A DNA stretch of 64,000 nt, taken from NCBI RefSeq assembly GCF_024346455.1, contig NZ_JAGQCY010000005.1, positions 1-64,000 of the forward strand, written 5' to 3'. Both the position numbers and the translations under genes were made by a program. The notes beneath the pieces were generated by a model. That model did not search any database. It saw only the letters and a program-made list of their open reading frames with translations, and was not told the DNA's origin. Shown piece after piece: positions 19,323 through 29,602 of this stretch. This DNA is from Cyanobium sp. Aljojuca 7A6 (GTDB lineage Bacteria; Cyanobacteriota; Cyanobacteriia; PCC-6307; Cyanobiaceae). Each line of letters starts with the position of its first letter. Position 1 is the first letter of the stretch.

Positions 19323-20465
19323 ATGCTGACCTACCTCGACCACCACGCGAGCACGCCGTGCGATCCGGCGGTGCTGGCGGCGATGGCGCCCTGGTGGACC
19401 CAGAACGCCGCCAATCCCTCCAGCCGCCTGTACCGGCCGGCCCTGGAAGCGGGAGCGGCCGTGGACATCGCCCGGGACCGGGTGGCCCAGGCGCTGGGCA
19501 TGGACAGCGACGCGGTCATCTTCACCAGCGGCGCCACCGAAGCCAACAACCTGGCGCTGCGCGGAGTGGCCGAGGCGGCCCTGGAGCGGGGGGAGCCCCG
19601 CCGCCGGCTGGTGACCCTGGCCAGCGAGCATCGGGCCGTGCTGGAGCCCCTGGCCTGGCTGGAGCGCCACGGCTTTCCGCTCACCGTGCTGCCGGTGGGG
19701 GCCGATGGCCTGGTCGCCCCCGAGCGGCTCGCCGAGGCCCTGGGCCCCGACACCCTGCTGCTGTCGGTGATGGCGGCGAACAACGAGATCGGCGTGCTGC
19801 AGCCCCTGGCCGACATCGGTGCCGTCTGTCGTGAGCGGGGGGTGCTGTTCCATTGCGACGCCGCCCAGGCGGTGGGCCACATCCCCCTGGCCATGGCGGA
19901 CCTCGGCATCGACCTGCTCAGCCTCAGTGGCCACAAGCTCTATGGCCCCAAGGGGGTCGGCGCCCTGCTGCGGCGCCCGGGGGTGCCCCTGGCCCCCCAG
20001 CAGCTCGGCGGCGGCCAGGAGGGCGGCCTGCGGGGCGGGACTCTGCCGGTGCCCCTGATCGTGGGCCTCGGCGCCGCCGTGGCCGGCGCCCTGGCCGACC
20101 GTCAGGAGCGGGCCGCACGCCTTGGGGCCCTGCGCGACCGCCTGTGGGAAGAGCTGGAGGCCCTCGGCGGTGTACGCCGCAACGGCCACCCGCTCCATAC
20201 CCTCCCCCACAGCCTCAGCGTCACGGTGGAGGGGGTGGACGGCACCCGCCTGCACCGGCAACTGCGCCGCAGCGTGGCGGTGAGCAGCGGTTCGGCCTGC
20301 AGCCAGGGCAGCCCCTCCCACGTGCTGGCCGCCCTCGGCCTCGACCGCCGCGCCGCTGGCGCCACGGTCCGCTTCGGGCTGGGGCGGGGAACGACGGCGG
20401 CCGACATCGACGTGGCCGTGGCCGCCGTTGGCGCCGCGGTGGCGGACTTGCGAGTGCCTGCCTAG
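19323..20465 (+). CDS. Cysteine desulfurase (IscS/NifS class)
   Basis: This PLP enzyme takes sulfur from cysteine for iron-sulfur clusters and other sulfur uses. YLDHHASTPCDPAVLAAM opens the protein, the PLP lysine is in SLSGHKLYGPKG, and the active-site Cys is in SSGSACSQGSPSHVLAALG. With 380 residues and a long Cys loop it belongs to class I (IscS/NifS) rather than SufS. No scaffold gene is adjacent. The ATG at 19323 leaves almost no leader between the two divergent genes. Confidence 0.93.
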   Translation: MLTYLDHHASTPCDPAVLAAMAPWWTQNAANPSSRLYRPALEAGAAVDIARDRVAQALGMDSDAVIFTSGATEANNLALRGVAEAALERGEPRRRLVTLASEHRAVLEPLAWLERHGFPLTVLPVGADGLVAPERLAEALGPDTLLLSVMAANNEIGVLQPLADIGAVCRERGVLFHCDAAQAVGHIPLAMADLGIDLLSLSGHKLYGPKGVGALLRRPGVPLAPQQLGGGQEGGLRGGTLPVPLIVGLGAAVAGALADRQERAARLGALRDRLWEELEALGGVRRNGHPLHTLPHSLSVTVEGVDGTRLHRQLRRSVAVSSGSACSQGSPSHVLAALGLDRRAAGATVRFGLGRGTTAADIDVAVAAVGAAVADLRVPA

Positions 20466-20491
20466 CTTTCGGGGTCTATGGCCTTGCGTTG

Positions 20492-21325
20492 ATGCGCGCA
20501 CCCGTCGGGCGCCCTGGGCCCCGGCTCAACTTCGGTGATGCCCTCCAGGAGGGCTGGCGGGCCTTCAGCCGCAGCCCGGGGCCCTTCGTGGGCTTCCCCC
20601 TGGTGGTGATCGCGCTCCAGTTTCTGATCCAGCCCCTGCAGAGCCACATCAGCAACGGAGGCGTGGCCTCCACCGACCCCCTCGACTGGCTGCTGTACCT
20701 GATCGGGTTGACGGCGAACCTGCTGCTCAATCTCTGGTGTGCCATCGGGCTGGTGCGTGGCGCCGGCAGCGCCATCCAGGGCGGCCACCCCTCCCTGGGG
20801 CAGCTGATGCGCTGGGATGGCGAGGTGTTCGGGCGGCTGCTGCGGGCCTGGCTGCTGCTGGCGGCTGTGGTGCTCGTGCCGCTGATCGGCCTGCTGCTCC
20901 TCGTGGGTGGCCCCCTGGCGCTGCTCGGGTTCTACGCCGACCAGCTGGTGCCGTTCAGCCGCACCCTGGTGGAGGTGCTGGGCCTGAGCCTGGCGGTGGT
21001 GTTCGCCCTGCTGCTGGGGGTGCTGCTGCTGGGCGTGATCTATCTGGCGATCAACCAGAGCTTCCTCACCCAGATCGTGCTGTTCGAGCGGGCCGGCTCC
21101 CGCACCGCCCTGGAACGGGGGCGGTCCCTGGTGGACCCCAGCTGGCTGATGGTGCTGCTGCTCACCCTGATCGAGGGCCTGCTGCTGCTGCTCGGTCTGC
21201 TGGCCTGCCTGGTGGGGGGCTTCGTGGCCTGGCCCCTGGTGGTCTGCATCGCCACGGCGGCCTACCGGCAGCTGGTGCTGGCCAGCGGTGGCGTCGATCC
21301 CCTGCCGCCCCACCCCAGCCGCTGA
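20492..21325 (+). CDS. Polytopic membrane protein of unknown function
   Basis: A 277-residue protein with about six hydrophobic helices (GFPLVVIALQFLIQPLQ; LLYLIGLTANLLLNLWCAIG; LLLAAVVLVPLIGLLLLVGG; SLAVVFALLLGVLLLGVIYL; LLLTLIEGLLLLLGLLACLV). The segment ERAGSRTALERGRSLVDPSW between helices resembles proteins with repeated DUF975/YciC-like membrane domains. A TTG directly before the ATG is also in frame. No function can be assigned. Confidence 0.72.
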   Translation: MRAPVGRPGPRLNFGDALQEGWRAFSRSPGPFVGFPLVVIALQFLIQPLQSHISNGGVASTDPLDWLLYLIGLTANLLLNLWCAIGLVRGAGSAIQGGHPSLGQLMRWDGEVFGRLLRAWLLLAAVVLVPLIGLLLLVGGPLALLGFYADQLVPFSRTLVEVLGLSLAVVFALLLGVLLLGVIYLAINQSFLTQIVLFERAGSRTALERGRSLVDPSWLMVLLLTLIEGLLLLLGLLACLVGGFVAWPLVVCIATAAYRQLVLASGGVDPLPPHPSR

Positions 21326-21345
21326 GGGCGACGCAGCCGGACGCC

Positions 21346-21930
21346 TCAGGCGGCCAGGCGGGTGGCGAAGGGGCCTGCGGTGAGCAGCACGAACCCCAAC
21401 ACTCCCACCACAGCCAGCAGCAGCTGGGCCAGGCGACTGACCAGCATGCCGGCCACCACCGCCAAACCCACCAGCAGGGAGCGGCGCAGCCGCCCCAGGC
21501 CCGGCGGCCCAAGGGAGGGCGGGGCGGTGAGCAGCTCGCCGAGGCTGGCCCCGAGCAGGGGCCCAACAAGGGCGCCAAGCAGGGGCCCACCCACCGGCAG
21601 GGCCGGCAGCAGCCCCAGCAGGCCCACCACCAGACCCAGGCCGGCACCGACATAACTCCAGCGGGTGGCCTGCAGCCGGGCCGGGCCGAGCAGCAGGCCC
21701 AGGGCCTCGGCTCCCCAACCCAGGGCAAGCAGCACGACACCCAGCAGCAGGGCCGGCCAGCCGGCGGCCCAGCCCACGGCCCAGCACCACAGCAAGGCAC
21801 CCAGGGGCAGCAGGGTGAGGCCAGGCGCCACCGGCAGCACGGTGCCGGGGATGGCCAGGGCCTGGATCAGCAGGGCGAGCCACCAGAGCAGATCGACACG
21901 ATCGAGCGTTGGCAGGCTGGCCGGGGTCAT
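21346..21930 (-). CDS. DUF456 family membrane protein
   Basis: A 194-residue very hydrophobic protein with the DUF456 pattern: LALLIQALAIPGTVLPVAPG, a middle RWSYVGAGLGLVVGLL, and glycine-rich helices near GPLLGALVGPLLGASLGELL. The function is unknown. It lies ten bases downstream of rsmH on the same strand. Confidence 0.82.
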   Translation of the reverse strand: MTPASLPTLDRVDLLWWLALLIQALAIPGTVLPVAPGLTLLPLGALLWCWAVGWAAGWPALLLGVVLLALGWGAEALGLLLGPARLQATRWSYVGAGLGLVVGLLGLLPALPVGGPLLGALVGPLLGASLGELLTAPPSLGPPGLGRLRRSLLVGLAVVAGMLVSRLAQLLLAVVGVLGFVLLTAGPFATRLAA

Positions 21931-21940
21931 GGCGGCAGGA

Positions 21941-22843
21941 TCAGGCCACGCGGCGGGCCAGCCTCAGCTTGGCCGAGCGGCTGCGGGGGTTGGCCAGCTC
22001 CTCCTCCTCGCTGGCCACCAAGGGTTTGCGGGTGAGCCGTTCCAGGCGGGGATCGGTGAGGAAGGCCGTCTTGACGCGCCGGTCTTCCAGGGAGTGGAAG
22101 CTGATCACCGCCAGCAGCCCACCCGGCACCAGCCAGTCGGGGGCCTGAGCCAGCAGCTGGTCGAGGGCCCCCAGCTCGTCATTGACAGCGATCCGCAGGG
22201 CCTGGAAGGTGCGGGTGGCCGGATGGATGCGGCCGTGGCGCGCCTTGGGAGGGAAGCACCCGGCCACGGCATAGGCCAGGTCGGCGGTGCTGCGACCGCT
22301 GCCGGCCCAGGGGCGCTCGGCCACCAGACGCCGGGCGATGCGGCGTGACAGCCGCTCCTCGCCGTAGGCATGGATCAGATCCGCCAGCTCCGACTCCCCC
22401 AGCCGGTCGATCAGTTGGGCGGCCGTCTCGCCAGCCTCCGGGTCCATGCGCATGTCCAGGGGGCCGGGGGCACGGAAGCTGAAGCCCCGGCTGGGCTCAT
22501 CCAGCTGGGGACTGCTGACCCCCAGATCGGCCAGCACGACCAGAGCTGGCTCGGTGGGGAGGTGGTCGGCGAAGTTGGCGGCCTCAATGTGCACGCGGTC
22601 ACCGAAGCGGGCCAGGGCCGCCGCGGCGGCCACCCGGGCGCCGGGGTCGCGGTCGAGACCCACCAGCCGCAGGGCGGGATGGGCCTCCAGCAGCAGGGCG
22701 CTGTGGCCGCCACCGCCGAGGGTGCAGTCGATCAGCACGCCACCGCCGGGTCGCTCCGCCAGCAGGGCGGCCAGCGGGGCCAGGCCCTCCTGCACCGCAT
22801 CCGCCAGAACAGGCACGTGCGCGAAGGAACCCGAAGCCACCAT
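21941..22843 (-). CDS. rsmH: 16S rRNA (cytosine-1402-N4)-methyltransferase
   Basis: RsmH (MraW) methylates C1402 in the ribosomal P site. Motifs visible are [13 protein letters not shown], the SAM loop [36 protein letters not shown] and [10 protein letters not shown]. The length of 300 residues is standard. Its ATG overlaps the stop of the upstream FUSC-like gene (TGATG), so translation is likely coupled. Confidence 0.96.
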   Translation of the reverse strand: MVASGSFAHVPVLADAVQEGLAPLAALLAERPGGGVLIDCTLGGGGHSALLLEAHPALRLVGLDRDPGARVAAAAALARFGDRVHIEAANFADHLPTEPALVVLADLGVSSPQLDEPSRGFSFRAPGPLDMRMDPEAGETAAQLIDRLGESELADLIHAYGEERLSRRIARRLVAERPWAGSGRSTADLAYAVAGCFPPKARHGRIHPATRTFQALRIAVNDELGALDQLLAQAPDWLVPGGLLAVISFHSLEDRRVKTAFLTDPRLERLTRKPLVASEEEELANPRSRSAKLRLARRVA

Positions 22844-23952
22844 CAGCCCATCCTGGCCTGCAGCGGCCGCGGCCGCCGCCGGCCCTGGTTGAGGTCCTGG
22901 CTGAGAAGGCGCCAGCCGCGCTCGGCGGTCTCGATCGCCTCGTGCAGCATGCGGCCGAGGGTGAAGCGGATCGCCAGCCTCTCCAGCTGCGCCGCCGGCA
23001 GCCGATCGAGCCGGGGATCGTTGAAACGCTCCTCGAGCCCCTGCCAGGCCGCAGGCAGCAGCAGGGGGGAGGCGGGCGGCGGCGGCAGGGACCCCGCTTC
23101 CCGGCCGATCAGGCGGCTCCAGAGGGCCAGGCGTGCCGCCAGCACCCGCAACAGCTCGGCCTGGTCGGCCTGAAGCGATTCCAGCAGCGCCCCGGCATCA
23201 GCCTCCAGCATGGGCTGGTCGGCGAGATCCCGGCTGGCGCTGAGCAGCCGCGAACCGGCCCCCTCCAGGGTCTCCACCAACCGGTGGAGGGGATGGCGGG
23301 AGGGCTTGGTTCCCAGCTCAACATCGAGGGCCGGCCGCTGGCCGCGCAGCGTCTGCAGGGTCGTCTGGCGGGCCCGCAGGCGGGCAGCGGCCGCCGCCGG
23401 ATCGGCGGGCGCCGCCGCGGGGGGCAAAGCCGCGGCCTCGAACTCCAGATCGTCGGCCAGACCGGCGAACAGCTCGGCCAGACTCGCCAGCACGGCCCTC
23501 TGACTGCGGCTCGGCCAGAACAGGCGCAAGCTCAGCAACGCCGCCAGGATGCCGGCGACGGTCCAGATCAGCCGCAGCGGCAGCCAGGAGCTGAGCGCGT
23601 TGTCGTGGACGATCCAGCCCATCACCATGATCATTCCGCCCACCTTGTAACCGACCTTCAGCCCCAGGGCGCCGCCGATCAGCCGCAGCGACCCCAGAGC
23701 GATCGCCAGGCCCACGGGCATCGGCAGGCCCTGCAGACCGCGCACGCCGACCACCAGCAGAACCCCGCCCAGCAGCGAGCCCAGGATCCGCTGGCGGCCC
23801 AGCTCCAGGGAGGAGCCGTAGGTGCCGCTGCAGACCGCCAGCACCGCCAATGGGGCGTAGTAACCGAAGGCGAGGCCACTGAGGCTGCTGAAGCCGTTGA
23901 CCAGCCCGGTGGTGAGAGCAAGCCGCAGATCGACGCGGGTGATCAGGGGCAT
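22843..23952 (-). CDS. FUSC-like membrane protein, second of a pair
   Basis: The 369-residue protein has an N-terminal block of about five or six helices ([60 protein letters not shown]) and a C-terminal cytoplasmic helical region. The pattern fits the fusaric acid resistance/aromatic acid exporter superfamily. The start at 23952 ([20 protein letters not shown]) overlaps the first gene of the pair by ten bases. Substrate unknown. Confidence 0.78.
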   Translation of the reverse strand: MPLITRVDLRLALTTGLVNGFSSLSGLAFGYYAPLAVLAVCSGTYGSSLELGRQRILGSLLGGVLLVVGVRGLQGLPMPVGLAIALGSLRLIGGALGLKVGYKVGGMIMVMGWIVHDNALSSWLPLRLIWTVAGILAALLSLRLFWPSRSQRAVLASLAELFAGLADDLEFEAAALPPAAAPADPAAAAARLRARQTTLQTLRGQRPALDVELGTKPSRHPLHRLVETLEGAGSRLLSASRDLADQPMLEADAGALLESLQADQAELLRVLAARLALWSRLIGREAGSLPPPPASPLLLPAAWQGLEERFNDPRLDRLPAAQLERLAIRFTLGRMLHEAIETAERGWRLLSQDLNQGRRRPRPLQARMG

Positions 23953-24920
23953 GGGGCGACACCACGCAGGCGGGCGAGTTCCTGACCGCTCTCCAGCAGC
24001 GGGCGTTGCTCCTGGGCCAGGGCCAGCAGGGTGAGCAGCGAACGGCCGCTGCCGGCGGCCAGGGCCGTCCAGTCCTCCAGCGGGATGACCGGGAGATCGG
24101 CACCGCCACCCCCCTCGCATTGGGCCGCCAGCGCCTCAATGGCAACGCTGAGCGGGCTGGGACAGGCCGGATCGGGAGGCGGCGGATCGCTCGCCAGGAG
24201 CAACCGCTCCCATTGCAGCCAGTGAAGGCGCAGGCTCTGCCAGAGCTGCAGCCGGCGGCGCCAGTCACCCGCCTGCAGGAGCCGCCAGCGCGGCCCGCTG
24301 AGCTCCTGATGCAGCAGGGTCTCCATCCGCTCCAGGCCAGCACCCAGGGAGGCAGGCGACAACGGGCCCGGGCGGGGGGCCTCCCCGGCCAGCCAGTGCC
24401 TGTAGCCCGCCAGCTGACCGCGCAGCATCGCCACCAGCCCAAGCTCCGCCGCCTCGAGCTGCTGGAGACCATTGCGGGGCCAGAAGAGCAGCCCCACGGC
24501 AATGGCCACGATGCAGCCGATCGAGGTGTCGAGGGCACGGTTGAACACGTAATCCCAGTTGAGCGCGGCGTGGCCGGGGATCATCAGGAACATCACCGGG
24601 ATCAATGCGGCCGTGCTCAGGGCGCTCTGCCAGCCCAGCAGCCGCAACATCGGGGCGATCAGCAACAGCGACAGGAGCACCCCGGGCCACCCGGCGGCGA
24701 TGCTGTGAACCAGAAAGGTGATCAACCCACCGGCCGCCGTGCCAAGGATGCGGCCGGTGGCGGCCTTCACGGTGAGATCGTCGTTGTCGTCGACCACGAT
24801 CACCACCGCCAGCAGCGGGTACCAGGCGAAGGCAATGCGGTCGAAGCGCTCCACCAGAGCCGAGGTGATGAAGGCGGCCACCGCCAGCTTGAGGCTGTTG
24901 CGCAGCAGCTGGGGATTCAT
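23943..24920 (-). CDS. FUSC-like membrane protein, first of a pair
   Basis: The 325-residue protein starts [20 protein letters not shown] and has six helices before a cytoplasmic tail. [20 protein letters not shown] is the typical FUSC/ArAE segment. It overlaps the next gene by ten bases in a different frame. Full-length FUSC transporters have two such halves, so the two proteins may form a heteromer. It is divergent from ndhH, with about 155 bases between the starts. Confidence 0.8.
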   Translation of the reverse strand: MNPQLLRNSLKLAVAAFITSALVERFDRIAFAWYPLLAVVIVVDDNDDLTVKAATGRILGTAAGGLITFLVHSIAAGWPGVLLSLLLIAPMLRLLGWQSALSTAALIPVMFLMIPGHAALNWDYVFNRALDTSIGCIVAIAVGLLFWPRNGLQQLEAAELGLVAMLRGQLAGYRHWLAGEAPRPGPLSPASLGAGLERMETLLHQELSGPRWRLLQAGDWRRRLQLWQSLRLHWLQWERLLLASDPPPPDPACPSPLSVAIEALAAQCEGGGGADLPVIPLEDWTALAAGSGRSLLTLLALAQEQRPLLESGQELARLRGVAPCP

Positions 24921-25075
24921 GCAGGGCCGTCAGGGTCGTGGTCATGATCGCGCCGCCACGGGGCCGTAGCGGCGCCGGAGCCCCACCCGGATCAGGCTCC
25001 GAGCCAGGCCCGCATGGCTTCCACCTACCTAGACTCCGCTCCAACTCGGTCCCGGCCCGTCAGCCGCCCTCCTTC

Positions 25076-26260
25076 ATGACCCAGCTCGAGACCCGCACCG
25101 AGCCGATGGTGGTCAATTTCGGCCCCCACCACCCGTCGATGCACGGGGTACTGCGGCTGGTGGTGACCCTCGACGGCGAGGACGTGATCGACTGCGAGCC
25201 GGTGATCGGCTATCTCCACCGCGGTATGGAGAAGATCGCCGAGAACCGCACCAATGTGATGTTCGTGCCCTACGTGAGTCGCTGGGACTACGCGGCGGGC
25301 ATGTTCAACGAGGCGATCACGGTGAATGCGCCGGAACGGCTGGCCGACGTGCCCGTACCGAAGCGGGCCAGCTACATCCGGGTGCTGATGCTGGAACTCA
25401 ACCGCATCGCCAACCACCTGCTCTGGCTCGGCCCGTTCCTCGCCGACGTCGGGGCCCAGACGCCCTTCTTCTACATCTTCCGGGAGCGGGAGATGATCTA
25501 CGACCTCTGGGAGGCGGCCACCGGCCAGCGACTGATCAACAACAACTATTTCCGCATCGGCGGCGTGGCCGTCGATCTTCCCTACGGCTGGCTGGAGAAG
25601 TGCGCCGATTTCTGCGATTGGTTTGGCCCCAAGATCGATGAGTACGAAAAACTGATCACCAACAATCCCATCTTCCGCAAGCGGATTGAGGGGCTCGGGG
25701 TGATCGGCAAGGAGCAGGCGATCAACTGGAGCCTCTCCGGGCCGATGTTGCGGGCCTCAGGCGTGCCCTGGGACCTGCGCAAGGTGGATCATTACGAGTG
25801 CTACGACGATTTCGAGTGGTCGGTGGCGTGGGAGAAAGAGGGTGACTGCTATGCCCGCTACCGGGTGCGGATCGAGGAGATGCGCCAGTCCCTGAGAATC
25901 CTGCGCCAGGCCATCAGCATGATTCCCGGCGGCCCCACCGAGAATCTGGAGGCCCGCCGCATGGCCGAAGGAAAGAAGAGCGAGTGGTATGGCTTCGACT
26001 ACCAGTACGTCGCCAAGAAGGTGGCTCCCACCTTCAAGATTCCCGAAGGTGAGCTGTATTGCCGCCTGGAGTCGGGCAAGGGCGAACTGGGTGTCTTCAT
26101 CATGGGCAACAACGACGTCACTCCCTGGCGCTGGAAGATCCGCGCCGCCGATTTCAACAACCTCCAGATCCTGCCCCACATCCTCAAGGGGGCCAAGGTG
26201 GCCGACATCATGGCCATCCTCGGTTCGATCGACGTGATCATGGGCTCCGTCGACCGGTGA
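25076..26260 (+). CDS. ndhH: NAD(P)H-quinone oxidoreductase subunit H (NdhH)
   Basis: NdhH is the 49-kDa-type (NuoD) subunit of the NDH-1 peripheral arm, lining the quinone site. [35 protein letters not shown] and DVIMGSVDR at the C-terminus are diagnostic. The 394-residue length is standard. As usual in cyanobacteria it lies apart from the ndhA-I-G-E cluster. The stop overlaps the next start (GTGA). Confidence 0.97.
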   Translation: MTQLETRTEPMVVNFGPHHPSMHGVLRLVVTLDGEDVIDCEPVIGYLHRGMEKIAENRTNVMFVPYVSRWDYAAGMFNEAITVNAPERLADVPVPKRASYIRVLMLELNRIANHLLWLGPFLADVGAQTPFFYIFREREMIYDLWEAATGQRLINNNYFRIGGVAVDLPYGWLEKCADFCDWFGPKIDEYEKLITNNPIFRKRIEGLGVIGKEQAINWSLSGPMLRASGVPWDLRKVDHYECYDDFEWSVAWEKEGDCYARYRVRIEEMRQSLRILRQAISMIPGGPTENLEARRMAEGKKSEWYGFDYQYVAKKVAPTFKIPEGELYCRLESGKGELGVFIMGNNDVTPWRWKIRAADFNNLQILPHILKGAKVADIMAILGSIDVIMGSVDR

Positions 26261-26670
26261 ACAGTGTCGGTCGGCGCTGGATTCGCCGGCTGGAGCGCTG
26301 CGGCCCCCTCCTGCCCCTCGGGGTGACAGGCCTGCTGGTGCTGAAGGGGCTGCACCCAGGCCTGCCTGGATTCAGCTGCCCCCTGCGCGCCCTCACCGGC
26401 CTTCCCTGCCCCACCTGCTACCTGACCCGGGCCACGGCGGCGAGCTTGGTGGGGCGCTTCGACGACTCCCTGGCCCTGCACGCCTTCGGGCCGATGCTGG
26501 CCGCCGGCCTGGTCATCTGGTCGCTGCAGGCCCTGCGGACCGGCCGACTCGTGCCCAGGGTCCTGCGGGGCCACCACCTCGCCGGCATCGGCCTGCTGCT
26601 TCTCCTCTACTGGGCCGGACGGATGGGGCTGACCTACGGCATCGGCCTGCAGGCCTTTCCGCTCCCCTGA
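26257..26670 (+). CDS. DUF2752 family membrane protein
   Basis: About 137 residues starting at a GTG that overlaps the ndhH stop. The signature is [20 protein letters not shown] (CPxxxxxGxPCPxC), the defining cysteine motif of DUF2752. Two or three membrane helices follow ([31 protein letters not shown]). The cysteines could bind metal or form disulfides. Translational coupling to ndhH does not prove an NDH-1 role. Confidence 0.85.
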   Translation: MNSVGRRWIRRLERCGPLLPLGVTGLLVLKGLHPGLPGFSCPLRALTGLPCPTCYLTRATAASLVGRFDDSLALHAFGPMLAAGLVIWSLQALRTGRLVPRVLRGHHLAGIGLLLLLYWAGRMGLTYGIGLQAFPLP

Positions 26671-26745
26671 TCCGGCGGGGGCGGCATCCGACCGAACACG
26701 CCACCGCCACGGCCATTCCGTGGGCCGACCTACGCTGGATCTGGG

Positions 26746-27891
26746 ATGGGCCTCCCCCGTTGCTCACCGGTCCACACCAGGAATTCCTTGCCCCTTTCGT
26801 CAAGCCCTGCAGCACCCACCGGTGCTCAGCTTCTGATCGCCCAGCCCGACTACGCCAAACAGCTCCGCCCCCTGCTCCCCGCCGACGCCTTCACCCCCGT
26901 TAGGGGCACCCTCACAATCCTCAGCCTCAATGGGGCCATCCTGGTGCTGGGCTGGGCCATGGCCCGCCAGCTTCAGGCCAGCCATTGGCAGGGTCTGCTT
27001 CTCTTTTTGCCCTTCGCCCTGGTGATGGGCAACGCCGTGGTGGTGATGCTCTTCGGCACCCACGACATGATGCACAGCAAGGCGATCCGCCAGCCCCAGC
27101 TGCGCTGGCTGGTTCAGTTGCTCGGCCTGGCCCTGCTGTGGATGCCCCCGACCCTGTGGAAAGCCGTTCACAACCGGGAACATCACGGCAAGACCAATTC
27201 CGAACAGGATCCGGATCGCAATTACAACGCCAACCAGCCAGCGAGCTGGGGAAAATGGATCCAGAATCTGTTTGTGCCATCGGTTGAAGTGCACCCGTTC
27301 TGGCTGACTGTGGGCATGACCTCAGCCTGGGGTGTGCACGCCTTCCGAAACCTGACATCGGTACTGCTGTTCAACAATGGATCCACGCGCTATCCGGTGT
27401 TCTCCTTTCAGGTGAGCAGCCGGGAGAGGCGCCAGATTGCCATCGAACTGGCCGTCATCGTTTTGATCCACGCGTCCATCATTGGCTTCATCGGCCTACG
27501 CCCTGTGCCCCTGCTTCTGGGCTACTTTCTGCCCATCTGGATCGGCTACAGCGTGGTGATGGCCTACATCTACACCAATCACATGGCCTGCCAGGCCACC
27601 GACACCAACGACCCCCTCATCAACAGCATTTCGCTGAAGATGCCAGTCATTTTTGACGCCCTTCATTTCAACTTCTCCTATCACACCGAACACCATATTT
27701 TTCCGGGCATGAATCCTGATTACTACCCCCAGGTGCGAGCACTGCTGCAGGAGCATTATCCGGATCGCTTCAACCTGCTGAGCGCCCCCCACGCCTGGCA
27801 ACTGCTGAGGCAGACCCCCCGGCATTACCTGGATGCCACCACCTTCGCCAGCAGTTGCGGCACCATTGTCCAGTCCTGTCCCCTCAGCTGA
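26746..27891 (+). CDS. Membrane fatty acid desaturase family protein
   Basis: A 381-residue membrane di-iron enzyme with three histidine clusters: HDMMH (HxxxH) in LFGTHDMMHSKA, HNREHH (HxxxHH), and HTEHH (HxxHH) in FSYHTEHHIFPGMNPDYYP. Helices around LLLFLPFALVMGNAVVVMLF fit the family. It should insert a double bond or an oxygen function into a lipid-linked chain, but position and substrate cannot be told; carotenoid ketolases and hydroxylases share similar boxes. The first 25 residues look non-conserved, so the start may be later. It overlaps the convergent gene by 8 bases. Confidence 0.82.
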   Translation: MGLPRCSPVHTRNSLPLSSSPAAPTGAQLLIAQPDYAKQLRPLLPADAFTPVRGTLTILSLNGAILVLGWAMARQLQASHWQGLLLFLPFALVMGNAVVVMLFGTHDMMHSKAIRQPQLRWLVQLLGLALLWMPPTLWKAVHNREHHGKTNSEQDPDRNYNANQPASWGKWIQNLFVPSVEVHPFWLTVGMTSAWGVHAFRNLTSVLLFNNGSTRYPVFSFQVSSRERRQIAIELAVIVLIHASIIGFIGLRPVPLLLGYFLPIWIGYSVVMAYIYTNHMACQATDTNDPLINSISLKMPVIFDALHFNFSYHTEHHIFPGMNPDYYPQVRALLQEHYPDRFNLLSAPHAWQLLRQTPRHYLDATTFASSCGTIVQSCPLS

Positions 27892-28579
27892 GCACGCCTT
27901 GGTGATAGGCGGCGTTCTGGATGTAGAAGGTGGCTACCGGCACCGCGACCAGAGAGCCCAGGCCGCAGGTGAAAATCGTCACCACCAGCACCAGCAGCCA
28001 GGCGATCAGTTCAATGCCAGCGAAAGTACGGCCCTTCGCTGATCCATACACGGCCTGAAATGACGAGGAGAAGGCTTCAAGGATGGGGCTGTCGGTGAGA
28101 AACACTTTGTTGACATACACCGGCATCACCAGGGTGACGGCGATGCCGGGCAGGATGCAGAACACGAAACCGATCGCGGCCACAACCGTGAACAGGACAC
28201 CGGCCAGGAGATAGCGGATGGGCCGATGCATCAGAACCCGCAAGGCAGGTTCGGTGCCGATGATCTCACCACTGGCGTAATGCATCGCCGGGACAGCCAC
28301 GAACAGCACCCCCACCAGATTGGAGAGGATCGTGAAGGGCAGCTGCACCAGATTGCCAAGGACCGCCGCCACACCGGAAGCGGCATCACCGCCTGCGCCG
28401 CTGCTGGACAGTCCGACGCCGAGGGCCGTGAGCGCCAGGGAGGCCACAACGCCGATGACCGTCAGGACAATCGTGACCACCCAGATCAGCAGGATCGTGG
28501 GGATGTGGGCCAGGAAGGCGGCCCAGGCCTTGGAGATGGTGGGCGGCTCGTAGGCGATGGCGGCGGCCAAGGGAGGCAT
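27884..28579 (-). CDS. Polytopic membrane protein of unknown function
   Basis: A 231-residue protein with about five or six helices (IPTILLIWVVTIVLTVIGVV; FTILSNLVGVLFVAVPAMHY; LLAGVLFTVVAAIGFVFCIL; WLLVLVVTIFTCGLGSLVAV). The layout resembles small YciC/DUF975-like proteins. The start at 28579 (MPPLAAAIAYEPPTISKAW) was chosen because the longer frame runs over the divergent thioesterase gene. Function unknown. Confidence 0.72.
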   Translation of the reverse strand: MPPLAAAIAYEPPTISKAWAAFLAHIPTILLIWVVTIVLTVIGVVASLALTALGVGLSSSGAGGDAASGVAAVLGNLVQLPFTILSNLVGVLFVAVPAMHYASGEIIGTEPALRVLMHRPIRYLLAGVLFTVVAAIGFVFCILPGIAVTLVMPVYVNKVFLTDSPILEAFSSSFQAVYGSAKGRTFAGIELIAWLLVLVVTIFTCGLGSLVAVPVATFYIQNAAYHQGVLS

Positions 28580-28695
28580 TCCGTACTGCGCGGAACCTAG
28601 GGGCGTTCCGGGAGGCCAGCAACGGGCAGGTGCCGGCGGCGGCAAAGGGGCGCCAGGATGGGCCCACGGGCAAGACGGCGACGCCACGGAGGTTG

Positions 28696-29151
28696 ATGTC
28701 CCCATCCAACCCACCACGCACCCCGGCGGACTGGCTGCTGCTCTGCCGCACGGTGCGCTTCGGTGACACCGACGCCGCTGGGGTGATGCACTTCCACCAG
28801 CTGCTGCGCTGGTGCCATGTGGCCTACGAGGAAAGCCTGGAACGGTTCGGCGTGGCGTCCGGCGCCATCTTTCCCGGGCCGGGCCGGACACCGCCCGTGG
28901 CGCTGCCGATCGTGCACATCAGCGCCGACTACCTCAGGCCGCTCGTCTGCGGGGATCCCCTGGCCATCGAGTTGCGGCCCCTGCAGCGCGATCGCGGCAG
29001 CTTCGAGATTCGCTACCGCTTTCTGCACAACGGCAAGGAGGCCGCCACCGGTCTGACCTGGCACGTAGCCATTGAGGTAGCCAGCCAGCAGCGTACGGAT
29101 CTGCCCGGCAGCCTCGTGAATTGGCTGGAGGCCAGCCGGCCGGACGGCTAG
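28696..29151 (+). CDS. Acyl-CoA thioesterase, probably 1,4-dihydroxy-2-naphthoyl-CoA thioesterase
   Basis: A hot-dog fold thioesterase of 151 residues. VRFGDTDAAGVMHFHQLLRW carries the Asp of the 4HBT class active site, followed by the CHVAYEESLERFG helix. Cyanobacteria use a member of this group to release DHNA from its CoA ester in phylloquinone synthesis. It sits beside menE, menC and menA, which supports that role. A TTG one codon before the ATG is also possible. Confidence 0.85.
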   Translation: MSPSNPPRTPADWLLLCRTVRFGDTDAAGVMHFHQLLRWCHVAYEESLERFGVASGAIFPGPGRTPPVALPIVHISADYLRPLVCGDPLAIELRPLQRDRGSFEIRYRFLHNGKEAATGLTWHVAIEVASQQRTDLPGSLVNWLEASRPDG

Positions 29152-29330
29152 CGGCGGTTCAGCAGGGCCCACACCAGGGCGGCCAACTGCAGGGGCAGCA
29201 GCGCCCCCATCAGGGCCAGGGGATGGAGACCATCGTGCGGCGTAGCCCCCAAAGCCACGAAACTGACCAGCCCACCCCCCACCAGCAGGGCGAGGCCCAG
29301 CCTCGGGTGGGGGGCCGGCATCAGAACCAC
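29148..29330 (-). CDS. Small membrane protein of unknown function
   Basis: A 60-residue protein with two hydrophobic stretches (LGLALLVGGGLVSFVALGAT and LALMGALLPLQLAALVWALL). It overlaps the upstream TM2 gene by ten bases and the convergent thioesterase by four. It has no recognisable domain. The tight overlap and membrane profile favour a real gene, but this is not certain. Confidence 0.55.
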   Translation of the reverse strand: MVLMPAPHPRLGLALLVGGGLVSFVALGATPHDGLHPLALMGALLPLQLAALVWALLNRR

Positions 29331-29587
29331 TCCCGGGTGGCGTCGATGTACTGGGCCTGGAATTCCTCCGTCGACTTGGTGAGGTAGATCACACCTTCAA
29401 TCACCCCGATGATCCCCATCACCGAGGCGCCGAAGCCGCAGGTGAGCACCGTGACCAGCAGCATGATCAGCCCGGGTTTGCTGTAGCCCAGAACGAATTT
29501 GTGGATGCCCAGCGATCCCAGGAAGATGGCCAGCAGCCCTGCTGCCAGCTTCTTGTTGCTGGTCTCGACCTGTTGGCTGTCGGTCAT
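29321..29587 (-). CDS. TM2 domain protein
   Basis: An 88-residue protein with two helices and the TM2 signature LLAIFLGSLGIHKFVLGYSK, then FGASVMGIIGVIEGVIYLT. TM2 proteins are small and membrane-embedded; their bacterial roles are mostly unknown. It lies 15 bases downstream of menE and may be in that operon. Confidence 0.9.
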   Translation of the reverse strand: MTDSQQVETSNKKLAAGLLAIFLGSLGIHKFVLGYSKPGLIMLLVTVLTCGFGASVMGIIGVIEGVIYLTKSTEEFQAQYIDATREWF

Positions 29588-29602
29588 CGGTGTGGGTGCC
29601 GT

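Noticed and set aside
20462..21883. Long minus-strand open frame opposite the membrane protein at 20492
   Set aside because: Low-complexity Gln/Gly/His-rich translation typical of a shadow frame in GC-rich DNA; the plus-strand protein has clear helices.
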